The position numbers and the translations under genes were made by a program. From the NCBI GenBank assembly GCA_002887195.1, contig PJAB01000079.1, positions 1 through 45,866 of the forward strand: a DNA stretch of 45,866 nucleotides, in the 5' to 3' direction. Source of the stretch: Chrysochromulina parva. Its lineage: Eukaryota > Haptophyta > Prymnesiales > Chrysochromulinaceae. Of this stretch, positions 1 to 10,980 are shown piece by piece; position 1 is the stretch's first letter, and each line of letters begins with the position of its first letter. The notes under the pieces are model-generated. The model saw only the letters and a program-made list of their open reading frames with translations, was not told the DNA's origin and did no database searches.

Positions 1-667
1 GCGCCGACCTCGGAGATCCCGCCTGCAGCAGACCAGTTGCATGCCTGCCGAATGATTGAGAGCGCCGCAAGCCGGACGAGCTGAGGCACGGAGGTGCTCC
101 CGAATCGACGGTGACGGCAGCGCCGGCATTCCCGATGCCGGCGCTCACCGAGTGACTCTGGGATGCGACCGGTGCAGGAGGCCTTGGATGCGGGACCTGA
201 TCGGCCTGCAGGCGCAGCTGCTGCTCAAGAGATCGCAAAGCCCCGAGCAAGAAACGACTCATGAACTTTTTGTCACGATCGCTTTGTGCCTCGAGTCACG
301 ATCGTGACCAAAATGCGAGCACTGCCCGCAACGGCGCATTTTCGAATTCGAGAGTTCCGGCTTGGGATTCTTCGCACGCACTTTCGAAACTTTGCACGCT
401 CGCCTGCTCGCGCGGTTTGACGGCTCCCTCTGACCTCAGTATCGCGCACGGTCTCCATGACGGTCTCGCGAGACCGAAAACCGGACCGAGGACCGGACGG
501 CGACCGGGGGGCGACGCGCGAGCGGATCCTACAGCTGTGGCGCGAGACTGCCATGCCCATGTCTATGCAACGGCACACGCGCGTAATGTTGCCCCCAGAT
601 TACGGCACCATGATCACAGTCGATTCACAGTCGATTCACGGGGGGGCGGTCGCTTCGTGAATCGAAT
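1..667. other. No gene recognised; short palindromes
   Basis: Overlapping short open frames exist on both strands, but none resembles a known protein and none has convincing composition. Two perfect palindromes stand out: GTCACGATCGTGAC at 295-308, whose first ten bases also occur at 272-281, and CGGTCTCGCGAGACCG at 461-476. CAGTCGATTCA is repeated near 617-640. The stretch lies just beyond the 3' end of the minus-strand protease gene. Confidence 0.4.
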
Positions 668-3600
668 TCATGCTCGCATCTCCTCCGTCTTCAACCGCGC
701 CGTCTGGACGCAGATGAAAATCAGCGCCGCCTCAGCTGCCGACTGCTCGGCAGCCTCGCGCCCGGCTGCTGGCTCCCCATAGAAGGTTGGCTCGCCATCG
801 ACAAGCAGGAAGGTGACGCTGGAGCGCTCGAGAGAGCGCTCGAGAGGCTCGGTCGCATGCAAGCACGCCATCTCCATCCGCGGCACGGACGGTATGAGCT
901 CATAGCGGAGGTACGTGTCGGCGTCCCCGCTTCTCCCTACCCATACCGGCTCAAGCGACCGCTTGATGCGCATCGCGATAACGTGCAGCAGCTCCTTGAA
1001 CGCTCCCTGCGCCGTGCCCGAGCCGCTCGTGCGCAGAGCATTCAACAGCTGCTGGAGCTGCGCATATCCAAACGCGTACGAGCTGTCCGAGAGGGCATCG
1101 ACTACCCGATCGACAAAGGCGCAAGCGCGCTCGGCTGCGGCGTGCTTGGCCGTGCGGCCGCTTGCGGCGACAGCGCCTGTGATCGACGGCTCGCCCTTGC
1201 ACGAAAGAAGAGTCGTGCGAACACGAAAGCGTGCCTCGCCGCCCTCGGCGGTTTCCTCGGCGGAAGAGTAGTTCACGACGGCAGACGACCGCTCCAAATC
1301 GGGCGCACAGAGCACCCTGGTCAGCCCGTCGTCATCATCAAAGGACAGTTTCATCGCCCTCTCGTGCAGTCGGCGCATCGCGCCGGTAGCAAACTCTTCG
1401 CCAGTACTCCCACCGCCAGCGCCACCACCGGCCGTCTCCTGCGCATCGCGCTCGTCGATCACCTGCAGCAGTTTGCAGTTCTCCTTCTCTAGCAGCTGTC
1501 GGCACGCCTCCTCGATCGCCTCGTCTGGCCTTTCATGATCGCCTCGCCATGTGCACGTTGCGGCGCTTAGCTCTTCGCCCGTGCCTGCCATCTTTACGTT
1601 GACCTCGGTCATACAGGCCGGCCCGCCGGCCGAGAAACCCCACCCCGGAAACAACTTGTACTTGAACCCAGCGCGATTAAGCTTCGCCACGGACGGCGTC
1701 ACCAATGAGTGCCAGTTTCTCTTCTCATCAAGCATCCCAGGCTCGTCCCATGGCCAGCTGCCACGGACCGGGTGACGTGCCGCCAGGGTGTACATGTCCT
1801 GCAAATCCGGTGTCGGCAAGTTCTGCCAGCAGGGCTCGCACAAGTCTTCACCGATCGCCGAGCAATGGTATCGGAGGCCATAGATGGGACCGTCCTCGGG
1901 GCAAGCACTGCAAGAATGATTGCGCCATGCCTGCTGACGCTCTGACCGTTGCCTAGAGCAACCGAACAGCGTGCACGCTGACGAGTTGATGCGCACGTCG
2001 AGCAGCTGTGCCGCATTCAGAGTCCCACGACATTCGGCAGACATTCTTCTTTGAAACTCTGCCGACAACGCTTCCTCCTCCCGCGCCTTCGCCTCTTGGG
2101 CCCTGCGTGCCTTTTCCCGAGCGTCTGCCTGAGCTGCGCGCAACTTCTGTTCCATTGATTGGCCGCGCGTATCTGCCTCCGCCTCCGTTGCACCCGCGGT
2201 CGGCAACGGGCTGTCGGCGTCGGCATCGACCAAGCGTCCCGAAGGGGTGGGTCTGGAAAGAACGATCTCCACTTGTCGTCTATACGAGCCGTCCTCGAGG
2301 CAAAGGAGGAGGTGCGGCGGTGCAGACGGCTGCTCCAGCTCAGGATGTACAGCAAGGACGCGAGCGGGGCGGAACTTGCACCCGCCCAAGTGGAACCCAG
2401 CGTCGTACAGCACGGCCTGCCCGACGACAGGCTCATTCCTTTGGTCAGGGCCTCGTTGGGCGATCGAAGGCGCCTCTTCAGCTTGTGTTGGTACCCTCGA
2501 GCGCATGTTGCCAAGGAGCGCGAGCACATCCTTGTGTGCGTGGGCACGCACCCTCTGCGCCGCGCGCTGCTGCTTCTCTACTACGAGTAGCGCGGCTGTT
2601 CTGGCGAGTTCACGCTCTCCTACAGCCGCCGCCGCTCTGGCCTGCATTGCCATCGCGGTGAAGTCGAAAGCGGACCCCTCCTGTCCACCACTGCCGCCCG
2701 CCATGCCACCCGCAAGGGACGAGCCGCCACCGCCCGCCTGCACTGCGAGCGTAGCGGCGGCTGGGAGGGAGCTGCCTCTCATGGCATTGCACACTGCACA
2801 TCGGCTTGCCGTGGGCTCATTGAGCAACGTGCATGTACTGCAGGCCCACGGGCTGCTCGACACAGCGCGCTCGTCCTCGCGCCGCTCGGCGTCGCACACG
2901 GCGCACCGGATCGCACCTGGATCGTTCGACAGCGTGCATGTGCCGCACGCCCACCCGATGCGCTCGGGACGGCGCGTGCACCCCGCGGTGCCAGCCGCAT
3001 GCTCGCCCTCATCCGCTCGCGGCGAAGGCCGCGGTGGTGGGGGCGGCGCGTTGTGCATGGGGCGGCACTCCAGCTGCCCTCGGAGACGTTCGCGAGCAGG
3101 TTGTCCGATGGGCTCGCACTGGATGTGATCGAGGACCGCTCTCAAGGGCTTCTCCAGAGCCTCAATGGGCCGTGCCTTGCCATTCGGCCCCAAGTCCCGA
3201 ACACTGTGCACAGCCCAGCCGACCACAGCCCCGCTCGATGCGTTGACGACCGGCCCGCCGCTGTGTCCCGAGTAGATCGTCACCCCCAATTTGAGCCAAG
3301 CTCCAGAAATGTCTGTCTCGAAGCGGCCAGCGTAGTGTCCACGGCAAGTGGTGGACGTGCGCTCAGCACCGACGCCCATATCATTTCCTCCCTGGTTGCT
3401 GCTCTGCCCGTACCCAAGCAGCACGAGTTCGTGGCCCTCGACTAGCTCAGGTTCTGACGTGCGGCCCAGAGGCAGTGCGCCAGCAGGCTCACCGTCTCGA
3501 TGCCATGGAAGCTCAGTTGCGAGCCCTTGGAGCGGCCCACCCGTCCACTCACACAGCTGGAGAACTGCAAGGTCGATTCTCTCGTCGTCGTACACGATCA

Positions 3601-5807
3601 TCTCTCGGGCTTCGGCAGCAGCAGTCCAGGTCGCTGGGATCGGGTGGGGATACCTGGGCTCGAGAGGCGGCTGGCTAACAAGCAGCAGCTTCGCGCGTCG
3701 AACCCAACGCACTCTCTCACCGATGCCGACGCCAATGGCAACGCCGTGATCCTTCGGGTCCAAAGGCGATGCGTGGAAACGGAAACAATCGATAGCGACG
3801 TGGGCGCAGGTGCACAAGAGCCCACGATCCAGATCAACTATCCAGCCACTACCAATGAGAGCATTATCATCGGGTGCAAGGCTCTTCCGCACACCAATTG
3901 CCACCACGCCGCGCTGCCAGTGAGGTACAGGTGAGGGCATGAGACAAGGTTGCACGGGCGCAGCGTCGGCGGCAGTGAGATGAAGGGCGTTCTGAGCGTC
4001 GGCCCGCTCATGCTCACGTTCCTCACGCAGCCGTTGCTCGCGTTGCTCACGCCGTTGCTCACCCTCCCATCGGCGCAGCGGCTCTATACCCATGCCCGGT
4101 TGAACCCGCGCAATAACCCGCCCGTCCCTCTGCTGCGCATCCACCACCTGGCCGAGGACGTTTGCGGGCTCCTCGTCGCTAGTGAGCGCGCGCGCTTTGC
4201 CGTTCTCTTGCCCTGAGGGCACGAGGTAGCTGTCCACAGCCGGTCTGCCCTCCACCCGGACTGGAACCTGCCGGGAGAAGACGAGCGGAACCGAGGAGTG
4301 GTCAGTAGCCAGAAAGGTAGGAAGTACGAAAAGGCACGCTTACCTGTCCCGAGAAGACGAGCGGAACCCACAAGCGCTCTTGGCCGGGCTCGGGGGCATT
4401 GCCCAACATCTGTGGCTCCGTCGTGACGACCATCCATACTGCTGTGGTGGAGCCCCGTGCCCGGTGCGACGCCTTCTGCACACCGTCATCGTCGCCCACC
4501 AGCGCCACCACATCGCCGCCATTGAGCTCCTCCTCCTCGTCGTATTTGCGAAGATACTCGGCGTGGTCGGCACGGCCGCTCACCAGTGCTCCGCCGTCAT
4601 GGCGGAGCGTGCCCCAGACTGTCAGATCGCTTTCGATCGTCGCAGAGCCCTTCACCCTCAGGTCGCCAGAGAGGACGTGGGGGCCTACGCTGCCGGTGGC
4701 CATCGGGCTTCCGGAGGTCGTGTCAGGCTGGTCTGGTGCACCGGGGCTTTCGGCGTCATCCCGTTCCCGTTCGGTGGTCGGCATGCAGTGGACCAGCCAG
4801 GTAACGGGTGTACAGGGTTGGAACATTTCCTTGTTGCGCCCAACGCGGAGCGTTCGTGTTCGATCCTCGATGTGGTCTTCGACAAAGCCGGGTTTCCCTT
4901 CAATGTAGCCCAAACAATAATGTCCGATACTCCTTGGGCCATACTGTTTCTTGTCATCTGGGGTGAACCCGCCACTCTTGCGAAGTACGGCACTGAAACG
5001 TGCATTCGACGGCACGTTCTTGTCGAGCGAGCCGCCAGTCGCAGATGTGCTCGTACCCTTGATCCACTTCTCGTCCTTGGAGGAGCCGCCAGCCTCTGAA
5101 GTGGATTCACTTTTCCTCTTTTTCCCGTCCGCTGGCATACCCTTATCCACGAAGAAGACGCACGGGCCGCTCGCCAAGTACTTATCAGCCTCTGGCCGCC
5201 GAGGCACGCGGGCGAGCTGGGGATAGTCCTTGTACATGAGCAGCAGGGCAATGCCGTGCTCCTGCTCCTGCGGTGTCCATCTGGTTCGTTTGGCTATTAA
5301 GTCGTCGAGCTCTTTGAGCCTTTCTTCCTCAGGCGCGCTCGGCTCGTCCACGCCGGGTTCGCAGTATGGTCGCCATGGACGAGCCATCGAGTCTGGCCGC
5401 GCCGGGTTCGCACCGCCCTCGGCATCCCCACAGCCACCAGCGGCGGCGATGGCGCTTGAGCCGAGATCCACATTGCTCGGCCCGTCCATGGCGACCATAC
5501 TGCTCGACGGTGCGCCTGGGGGCGGCTCCACAGCGAACAACCTCGGTTGCTGATTGACCACGATAGGGGCGGGTGGCGGCGCGCCATAGGGCTGCTGCCC
5601 ATACGGATGCTGCCACTGGGGTTGTGTCGGCTGCCCCATCCCCGGGTCTGAGAGTGTCTCGAGTCTCATTCCCGAACCGAGGTCGCCCTCGGCCTCCTCG
5701 TCGCCGATCGGCCCAGAGGCATCCATGTCTTCCGATGGATCGGGGAGCTCATCCTCGATGTCTTCCGTGCCGGGGATGTCGTGGAGCTCATCCTCGATGT
5801 TCTCCAT
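668..5807 (-). CDS. Peptidase G2-like / trypsin-fold protease with RanBP2 and ZZ zinc fingers and dsRBD-like segments
   Basis: Two exons, 5807-4344 and 4267-668, joined in frame give 1687 residues. Residues about 414-560 resemble the phage peptidase G2 (intramolecular chaperone) fold: DHAEYLRKY, GDVVAL, TTEPQMLGN, then FSGQ|VPVRV and DSYLVPSGQ. The splice junction restores the GQVPVRV motif. Residues about 610-860 are a trypsin-like fold with an intact triad: His644 (CTCAHVA), Asp720 (RIDLAVLQL), Ser824 (GHSGGPV). Two RanBP2-type fingers (WAC-x2-C...C-x2-C) lie near 927-950 and 962-985, and a ZZ-type finger (CSAC...YHC...DLCEPC) near 1272-1302. The C-terminal 250 residues contain two dsRBD-like ends (GRTAKHAAAERAC, GREAAEQSAAEAAL). 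There is no signal peptide, so it is probably nuclear or cytosolic. The active-site residues are read directly. The G2 and dsRBD calls are family resemblance. Substrate and role are unknown. Confidence 0.85.
4268..4343 (-). other. Intron of the G2/trypsin gene (76 bp), flanked by direct repeat
   Basis: On the minus strand the donor is GGACAG|GTAAGC and the acceptor is CCGGCAG|GTTCC. Splicing is phase 0 and joins FSGQ to VPVRV. The 18 bases GGTTCCGCTCGTCTTCTC, followed after a short divergent stretch by CAGGT, occur both at the exon end before the donor and again immediately before the acceptor. This is the footprint of a tandem duplication of exon sequence carrying AGGT. Confidence 0.9.
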
Positions 5808-5960
5808 GATGGAGAGGCCGCTTCGAGAGTTCGCTTTTTACGCGGCTAAGAAAGAAGTTCTTGAAACTTGAAGCAGCAAGGTTGTTGAACTTGAACTTGA
5901 AGGTGCCAGTTCTGGTTGTTTCTTGGGAAAAAACGAACGGGAAGTGAGGATTCGACATCG
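5808..5960. promoter_or_regulatory. Head-to-head intergenic region with CTTGAA repeats
   Basis: This 153 bp gap separates the divergent start codons of the protease gene (-) and the FabG-like gene (+), so it must hold both promoters. Four CTTGAA hexamers occur at 5860, 5867, 5890 and 5896. No TATA box is evident. A regulatory role for the hexamer is inference. Confidence 0.4.
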
Positions 5961-7196
5961 ATGAACTTCTTCAAAGCCCCTTCGAAGCTCGTGCGCGAGG
6001 CCCGGCCGCTCGTGCGCCTCACCGAGACGTTTGGACGCGCCTCTATCGCTGCTGCTCCCAACGTGTCGGCCAACGCCCTCGTCATCGACGCGCGCGCGCT
6101 CGCGACCTTCACCGACCTCTCGTGGGTGCACGAGGTGGCAACAAAGCACTCCGAGTGCGCCGCCTTTAAGGAGGCGGGCGGCCGCATAGTCATATTGCGC
6201 CGTGCTCACGCCTCGCTCGATCCGACCGCGGCCGCGTGCAGCGAAGCGCTCATCGGCTTTGGCAAGTCGATTGCACAAGAGGTTGGCGGACGAGGCGCCA
6301 CGGTGAACGTGCTCTGCGACGCGTCGGCGGCGGCGGATTCACGGAGCGAAGTGTGTGAGGCCCCGCTCGACTGGCTCCTCTCGCACAAGAGCTGCTACGT
6401 GACGGGCCAAGAGCTGGTCGTAGTGCGCCCTGCGCCGGCAGACACGGAGGCGGCCGCTTCAACTGCCGCGCTCGTCACAGGTGCCGCACGCGGCATCGGG
6501 CGAGCGACGGCGATGCACCTGCGCAAGCTGCAGCCGACGCGAGCGCTCGTGCTCGTCGACCATCCCTCGGCGGCGGGGCCACTCGCGGCGATCGCGGCGG
6601 AGCTAGGCAGCACGGCCCTGCCCGTGGACGTGACCGACACGGCAGCGGGCGCCACGCTCGCGGCCGCAGGAGCCACGGCTGGCGGCTTCGGTGCCGTGAT
6701 CCACGCGGCGGGCATCACGCGCGACAAGACGCTCGCTAAGATGGATCTCAAGAAGCAGTGGCAGCCCGTCATTGACGTCAACTTGCGAGCCGTAGCCGCT
6801 CTCGACGAGGCGCTGCTCACGACGCCTGGCGCGCTCGCGCCGCTCGGTGCCGGGTTCGTCAGCTTCGGCTCCACGTCGGGCATCCACGGCAACCTCGGCC
6901 AGTCCAACTACGCCGCGGCCAAGTCGGGGCTCATGGGCTATGCGAGGGCCATGGGTCTCGCACACGAGCAGCGGCACCGCTTCGCGTGCGTCGCCCCCGG
7001 CTTCATCATCACGGAGATGACCCAGAAGATCCCGTGGCTCACGCGCACGATCGGCGCGAAACTCAACAGCCTCGGACAAGGGGGACTACCCGAGGATGTG
7101 GCGGCCGCTGTCGCCTTCCTCGCGTCGCCTGCGGCCGCCGGCCTGTTGCCGGGGACGACACTGCGCGTGTGCGGGCAGTTTCGGGGTGGGCGGTGA
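5961..7196 (+). CDS. FabG4-like 3-oxoacyl reductase (SDR family)
   Basis: A single exon encodes 411 residues. The ATG at 5961 is chosen because codons further upstream in this frame begin only with TTG. The C-terminal half is a classical short-chain dehydrogenase: cofactor loop TGAARGIG at 173-180, HAAG at 248-251, Asn274, Ser304, and Tyr317-x3-Lys321. Ser-Tyr spacing of 13 matches FabG. The N-terminal 165 residues form an extra domain (VIDARAL, SKSIAQEVGGRGATVNVL style), as in the long mycobacterial-type FabG4 enzymes (about 450 residues), where it is a flavodoxin-like pseudo-Rossmann domain. Expected reaction: NAD(P)H-dependent reduction of a 3-oxoacyl thioester, in fatty-acid synthesis or beta-oxidation. 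Compartment is not evident; the basic N-terminus (FKAPSKLVREARPLVRL) could target an organelle. Confidence 0.88.
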   Translation: MNFFKAPSKLVREARPLVRLTETFGRASIAAAPNVSANALVIDARALATFTDLSWVHEVATKHSECAAFKEAGGRIVILRRAHASLDPTAAACSEALIGFGKSIAQEVGGRGATVNVLCDASAAADSRSEVCEAPLDWLLSHKSCYVTGQELVVVRPAPADTEAAASTAALVTGAARGIGRATAMHLRKLQPTRALVLVDHPSAAGPLAAIAAELGSTALPVDVTDTAAGATLAAAGATAGGFGAVIHAAGITRDKTLAKMDLKKQWQPVIDVNLRAVAALDEALLTTPGALAPLGAGFVSFGSTSGIHGNLGQSNYAAAKSGLMGYARAMGLAHEQRHRFACVAPGFIITEMTQKIPWLTRTIGAKLNSLGQGGLPEDVAAAVAFLASPAAAGLLPGTTLRVCGQFRGGR

Positions 7197-7293
7197 TTCA
7201 CACCCAAGACGGCATTTACTATCAACACACATTACGATTTGCATTTCGACGATCCGGATCAAAATTCCGCAACCAAAACTTTCTAATTCTTGG

Positions 7294-8727
7294 ATGCTTG
7301 GCGCCGACATCAATCCGACGCCGTGGGCCGTGGTCGTGTCATCTTCTCGCTACTTTCACAATTATCGTCATACATCGAGTGCGCTCTCAGTGTATGAGAC
7401 GCTGCGCCAGCGGGGCGTGCCTGATAGCCAGATCGTGCTCATGCTCGCGGGGAACCCGTGCGATGAGCGCAATGCGGCGCGCGGCCGCGTGTTCAACAGC
7501 CTCGCACGCGAACAGAATCTGTATCCACCGGACGTCCGGGTCGACTATCGTGGTACGGAGGTGACTGTCGAGGCGTTCCTCGGCGTACTGACCGATCAGG
7601 TGCCCGCGGGCACGCCGGCGCTGCGGCGTCTGCAAAGTGGCCCGCGCGATCGCGTGCTCATCTACCTGACCGGGCACGGAGGTGACGGATTCCTCAAGTT
7701 TGGCGACCAATACGAGCTCACCGCCGACGAGCTCGCCGAGTCGATCACGCTCTTGTTTGCGCGCCGAGGTTGTGCTGAGCTCCTCCTCCTCGTCGACACG
7801 TGCCAGGCCGCCACTCTGGGCGCGCGGCTCGTCGAGTACGTCGACTCTCTCCCGTACAACTTCTCCGTGCGCACGATCGTCCTCGCCTCGTCAGATGCGC
7901 ACGAGAAGTCGTACTCCCATGATCTCGACCGGCGTCTCGGTGTGGCCATCTCAGACCGCTTCACCTACCACCTGCATCGCTTCCTCCGAGAGGCGGCGCA
8001 CACTGCCACCCTCGGCGAGCTCGAGGCGCACCTGCGGCTCTCGCGCCTGCGATCCACGGTGGTGCGCCATCAGGTGGGCTGGGAGGGCGACGTGGGCACA
8101 GTGCCAATGGCGAGCTTCTTCGGAGCCGCTGCGGACCGAACGATGCCGCCACCGCCGCCAGCGCCGTCGCGAGCGGCACGGGAGCACGAAGAAGCGCACG
8201 GACGCCGCCGGCTGATGGAGCCAGCCGAACGTCTTTCAGAGAGGCGCATGACCACTCGGGCGTGGCGTGACGCAATGGGCCGCCACTTGCGCGGAGAGGC
8301 ACCCGAGATCCCACAGCACCTGTTCACACATACGCCGCAGCCATCTTGGACGGGTAGTGGCGACACTTTGCATCTGGGACGGGTCGGCAATCTGCATGCG
8401 GCCTGTGCGGCGCTCGTCGCCAATGCGAGTGCGGACTGTACAGCTCTCATGGGTGCCATCGGTGAGACTGCCGCTCTCTTTGACGAAGCGGCCATGGAGT
8501 ACGCTGCCCGCCAAGGTCGGCTCTCATCCTTGCGACTGTCCTCTGGGCCGGCTACGGGTCCGATGTCGTTGGTTCTTGTGCTGGTCGTGCTCATGGCGAC
8601 GATGCTCCTGTGGTCGATGCACAGGGCCACTCGATCTTTCTGTACCGGCTCGAGTGGCCCCAGACGCGTTGCGCGCCGCCCTCATCTCCGCTCACGAGCA
8701 GAAGCAGCAGCTACAACGACGACATGA
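7294..8727 (+). CDS. GPI8: GPI-anchor transamidase catalytic subunit, GPI8/PIG-K-like
   Basis: A C13-type cysteine peptidase of 477 residues if started at the ATG at 7294. Family blocks seen: NPTPWAVVVSSSRYFHNYRH, GVPDSQIVLMLAGNPCDERN, LTGHGGDGFLKF with catalytic His128, and LLLVDTCQAATL with catalytic Cys170. The 42-residue His-Cys spacing equals that of human PIG-K. A hydrophobic segment near the C-terminus (SLVLVLVVLMATMLLW) is the expected ER membrane anchor, so the enzyme should act in the ER lumen, cleaving precursors and attaching GPI. No signal peptide follows the chosen ATG. The 97 bp to the upstream stop may hide a short first exon, or the real start may be further upstream in this frame. 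The last 35 residues are low-complexity and uncertain. Confidence 0.9.
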   Translation: MLGADINPTPWAVVVSSSRYFHNYRHTSSALSVYETLRQRGVPDSQIVLMLAGNPCDERNAARGRVFNSLAREQNLYPPDVRVDYRGTEVTVEAFLGVLTDQVPAGTPALRRLQSGPRDRVLIYLTGHGGDGFLKFGDQYELTADELAESITLLFARRGCAELLLLVDTCQAATLGARLVEYVDSLPYNFSVRTIVLASSDAHEKSYSHDLDRRLGVAISDRFTYHLHRFLREAAHTATLGELEAHLRLSRLRSTVVRHQVGWEGDVGTVPMASFFGAAADRTMPPPPPAPSRAAREHEEAHGRRRLMEPAERLSERRMTTRAWRDAMGRHLRGEAPEIPQHLFTHTPQPSWTGSGDTLHLGRVGNLHAACAALVANASADCTALMGAIGETAALFDEAAMEYAARQGRLSSLRLSSGPATGPMSLVLVLVVLMATMLLWSMHRATRSFCTGSSGPRRVARRPHLRSRAEAAATTTT

Positions 8728-8870
8728 TAGTTTGGCTCACAATCTCAATTTTCCCTTCACAACTCGACTCGACGAATTCACACGTCGTCACCTCCTCTCG
8801 CGTCCATCCAGCGCCGCGCGCGTCGCTGCGCGGCACACAGACCAAGAGGAGAACTCGTCCCGCCGTCACC

Positions 8871-10980
8871 ATGGGCGATCGCGGCCAGACATCCGTCAAG
8901 AACAAGCAGCCGGCGCCGATGCAGATCACCGCCGAGCAGATCCTGCGCGAGGCGCGTGAGCGGCAGGAGGACGACAACTACACGGCGCCCGCGCAGAAGA
9001 TCACGGATCCAGAGGAGCTCGCCGTCTATCGCCTCAAGGAGCGCAAGTATTTCGAGGACCGGCTGCGCATGAGCAAGTTCGCGATCGGCACGTGGCTCAA
9101 GTACGCCGCCTTTGAGGAGCAGCAGCGCGACTTCCCCCGCGCTCGCTCAGTCTATGAGCGTGCCATCAGCGTGGACCACCGCAACACGACGCTCTGGCTC
9201 AAGTATGCCGAGATGGAGATGCGCAACCGGCACATCAATGCCGCGCGCAACGTGTGGGACCGCGCCGTCACGCTCATGCCGCGCGTCGACCAGTTTTGGT
9301 TCAAGTTCATCTACATGGAGGAGATGCTGGGCAACGTGTCGGGCGCGCGGTCGATCTTCGACCGGTGGATCGAGTGGGAGCCCGACGACCACGCGTGGTC
9401 CTCGTACGTGCGCCTCGAGCTGCGCGCCAACCAGCCCGACCGCGCGCGCGGGGTCTTTGAGCGCTGGGTGCAGTGCCACAATCAGCCACGCTCGTGGATC
9501 AAGTGGGCCAAGTTCGAAGAGAAGCAGGCGCAGACGGCGCTCGCGCGCGCCGTGTACGAGCGCGCGATGCAGGAGCTCGACGAGCGCGACCACACCGAGG
9601 AATTCTTCGTCGCCTTCGCCCAGTTCGAGGAGCGCAGCAAGGAGGCCGAGCGCGCGCGCGTCGTCTACCAGTACGCGCTCGAGGCGCTTCCGAAGAGCAA
9701 AGTGGCCGAGCTGCACAAAAAGTACGTGCAATTCGAGAAGCAGCACGGCGAGCGCAAGGGCATCGAGGAGGTCGTGGCCGCCAAGAAGCGCTTCCAGTAC
9801 GAGGAGGCCGTCAAGGCCGATCCGTACGTGTACGACAGCTGGTTCGACTACGTCAAGCTCGAGGAGGAGATGCTCTCTGACGAACCTGAGCTCGAAGAGC
9901 TCGCGCGCTGCCGTGACGTGTACGAGCGCGCGATCGCCTTCGTGCCGCCCGCGCCCGAGAAGCGCCTCTGGCGCCGGTACATCTACCTCTGGCTGCGCTA
10001 TGCGATCTTCGAGGAGCTCGTGGCCAAGGACGTGCAGCGCGCGCGCCTCGTGCTCGCCGAGTGCCGGCGCGTCGTGCCGCACGAAAAGTTCACCTTTGGC
10101 AAACTCTGGATGCATGCGGCGCACCTGGAGGTGCGCCAGCTGCAGCTGCCTGCCGCGCGCAAGCTGCTCGGCCAGGCCATCGGGCGCTGCCCAAAGGCCA
10201 AGCTCTTCCGCGAGTACATCCAGCTCGAACTCCAGCTCGGAGAGGTGAGTCGATGCCGGGAGCTATACCAACGCTATCTGCAGTGGGCGCCCGACAATTG
10301 TGCCGCCTGGATCGCGTTCGCGGAGCTCGAGAGCACGCTGGGCGAGCTCGAGCGCGCGCGTACCATCTTCGGGCTCGCCGTGCAGCAGAGCGCCCTCGAC
10401 ATGCCCGAGACGCTATGGAAGGCGTACATCGACTTCGAGATTGAGCAAGGCGACTTGGAGCGCGCGCGCAGCCTCTACCGGCAACTGCTCGATCGCACCT
10501 CGCATCCGAAGGTGAGTGCTTGCTGATTGCCTCCCTCATCACCTCTGATTGCATGCTGATGGCCTCTGAGTGCATGCTAATTGCACCTCGCATCCGAAGG
10601 TATGGATCTCGTTCGCGCGCTTCGAGGCCGACGCGGCGGGCGCGCCGGCCGCGGCCGAGATCTTCGGCGAGGCCGAGTCCCTCTTCAAGGAGCAGCAGCT
10701 GAAGGACGAGAGGGTGCTCATCCTCACTGCGTGGCGCGAGATGGAGGAGGGCACGGGCGATGCCGAGCGCCTCGCGGCCGTCGCGGCGCGCATGCCCAAG
10801 CGCATCAAGAAGAAGCGGCCGATTGAGGGCGCCGACGGCGAGGCGGCAGGCTGGGAAGAGTACTTTGACTACATCTTTCCGGAGGAGGAGGCTAAGGCGC
10901 CCTCGCTCAAGATTCTCGAGATGGCGAAGGCGTGGAAGAAGCAGAAGACGGAGCACCACGTAGCCGCGGAGGAGGAGTGA
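8871..10980 (+). CDS. CRNKL1: Crooked neck-like splicing factor (Clf1/Syf3/CRNKL1)
   Basis: Exons 8871-10511 and 10600-10980 join in phase 0 to give 673 residues, close to the roughly 690 of yeast Clf1. The start ATG has a strong context (CACCATGGGC). The protein is an almost continuous array of HAT (half-a-TPR) repeats: W-x2-YA-x-FE, A-R-x-V-Y-E-R-A, LWLKYAEMEMR and similar, from about residue 60 to 620. The C-terminus is a lysine/acidic tail (KRIKKKRP, EEYFDYIFPEEE, WKKQK). This family scaffolds the NineTeen/Prp19-associated complex of the spliceosome in the nucleus. The intron interrupts the conserved block DRTSHPK|VWISFARFE. Its presence fits an intron-using genome. Confidence 0.95.
10512..10599 (+). 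other. Intron of the Crooked neck gene (88 bp), flanked by direct repeat
   Basis: Donor AAG|GTGAGT, acceptor CGAAG|GTATGG, phase 0. The 19 bases GCACCTCGCATCCGAAGGT occur exactly both across the donor and across the acceptor. The interior carries GCATGCTGATGGCCTC (10551-10566), also present in the GALT-like intron at 40.8 kb, and several branch-point-like CTGAT/CTAAT motifs. The reading frame confirms the boundaries. Confidence 0.95.

Noticed and set aside
9112..10248. Long Ser/Arg/Thr-rich frame overlapping Crooked neck, and an antisense 325-residue frame at 9147-10124
   Set aside because: Both are shadows of the strongly recognisable HAT-repeat frame in GC-rich DNA, with unnatural composition.
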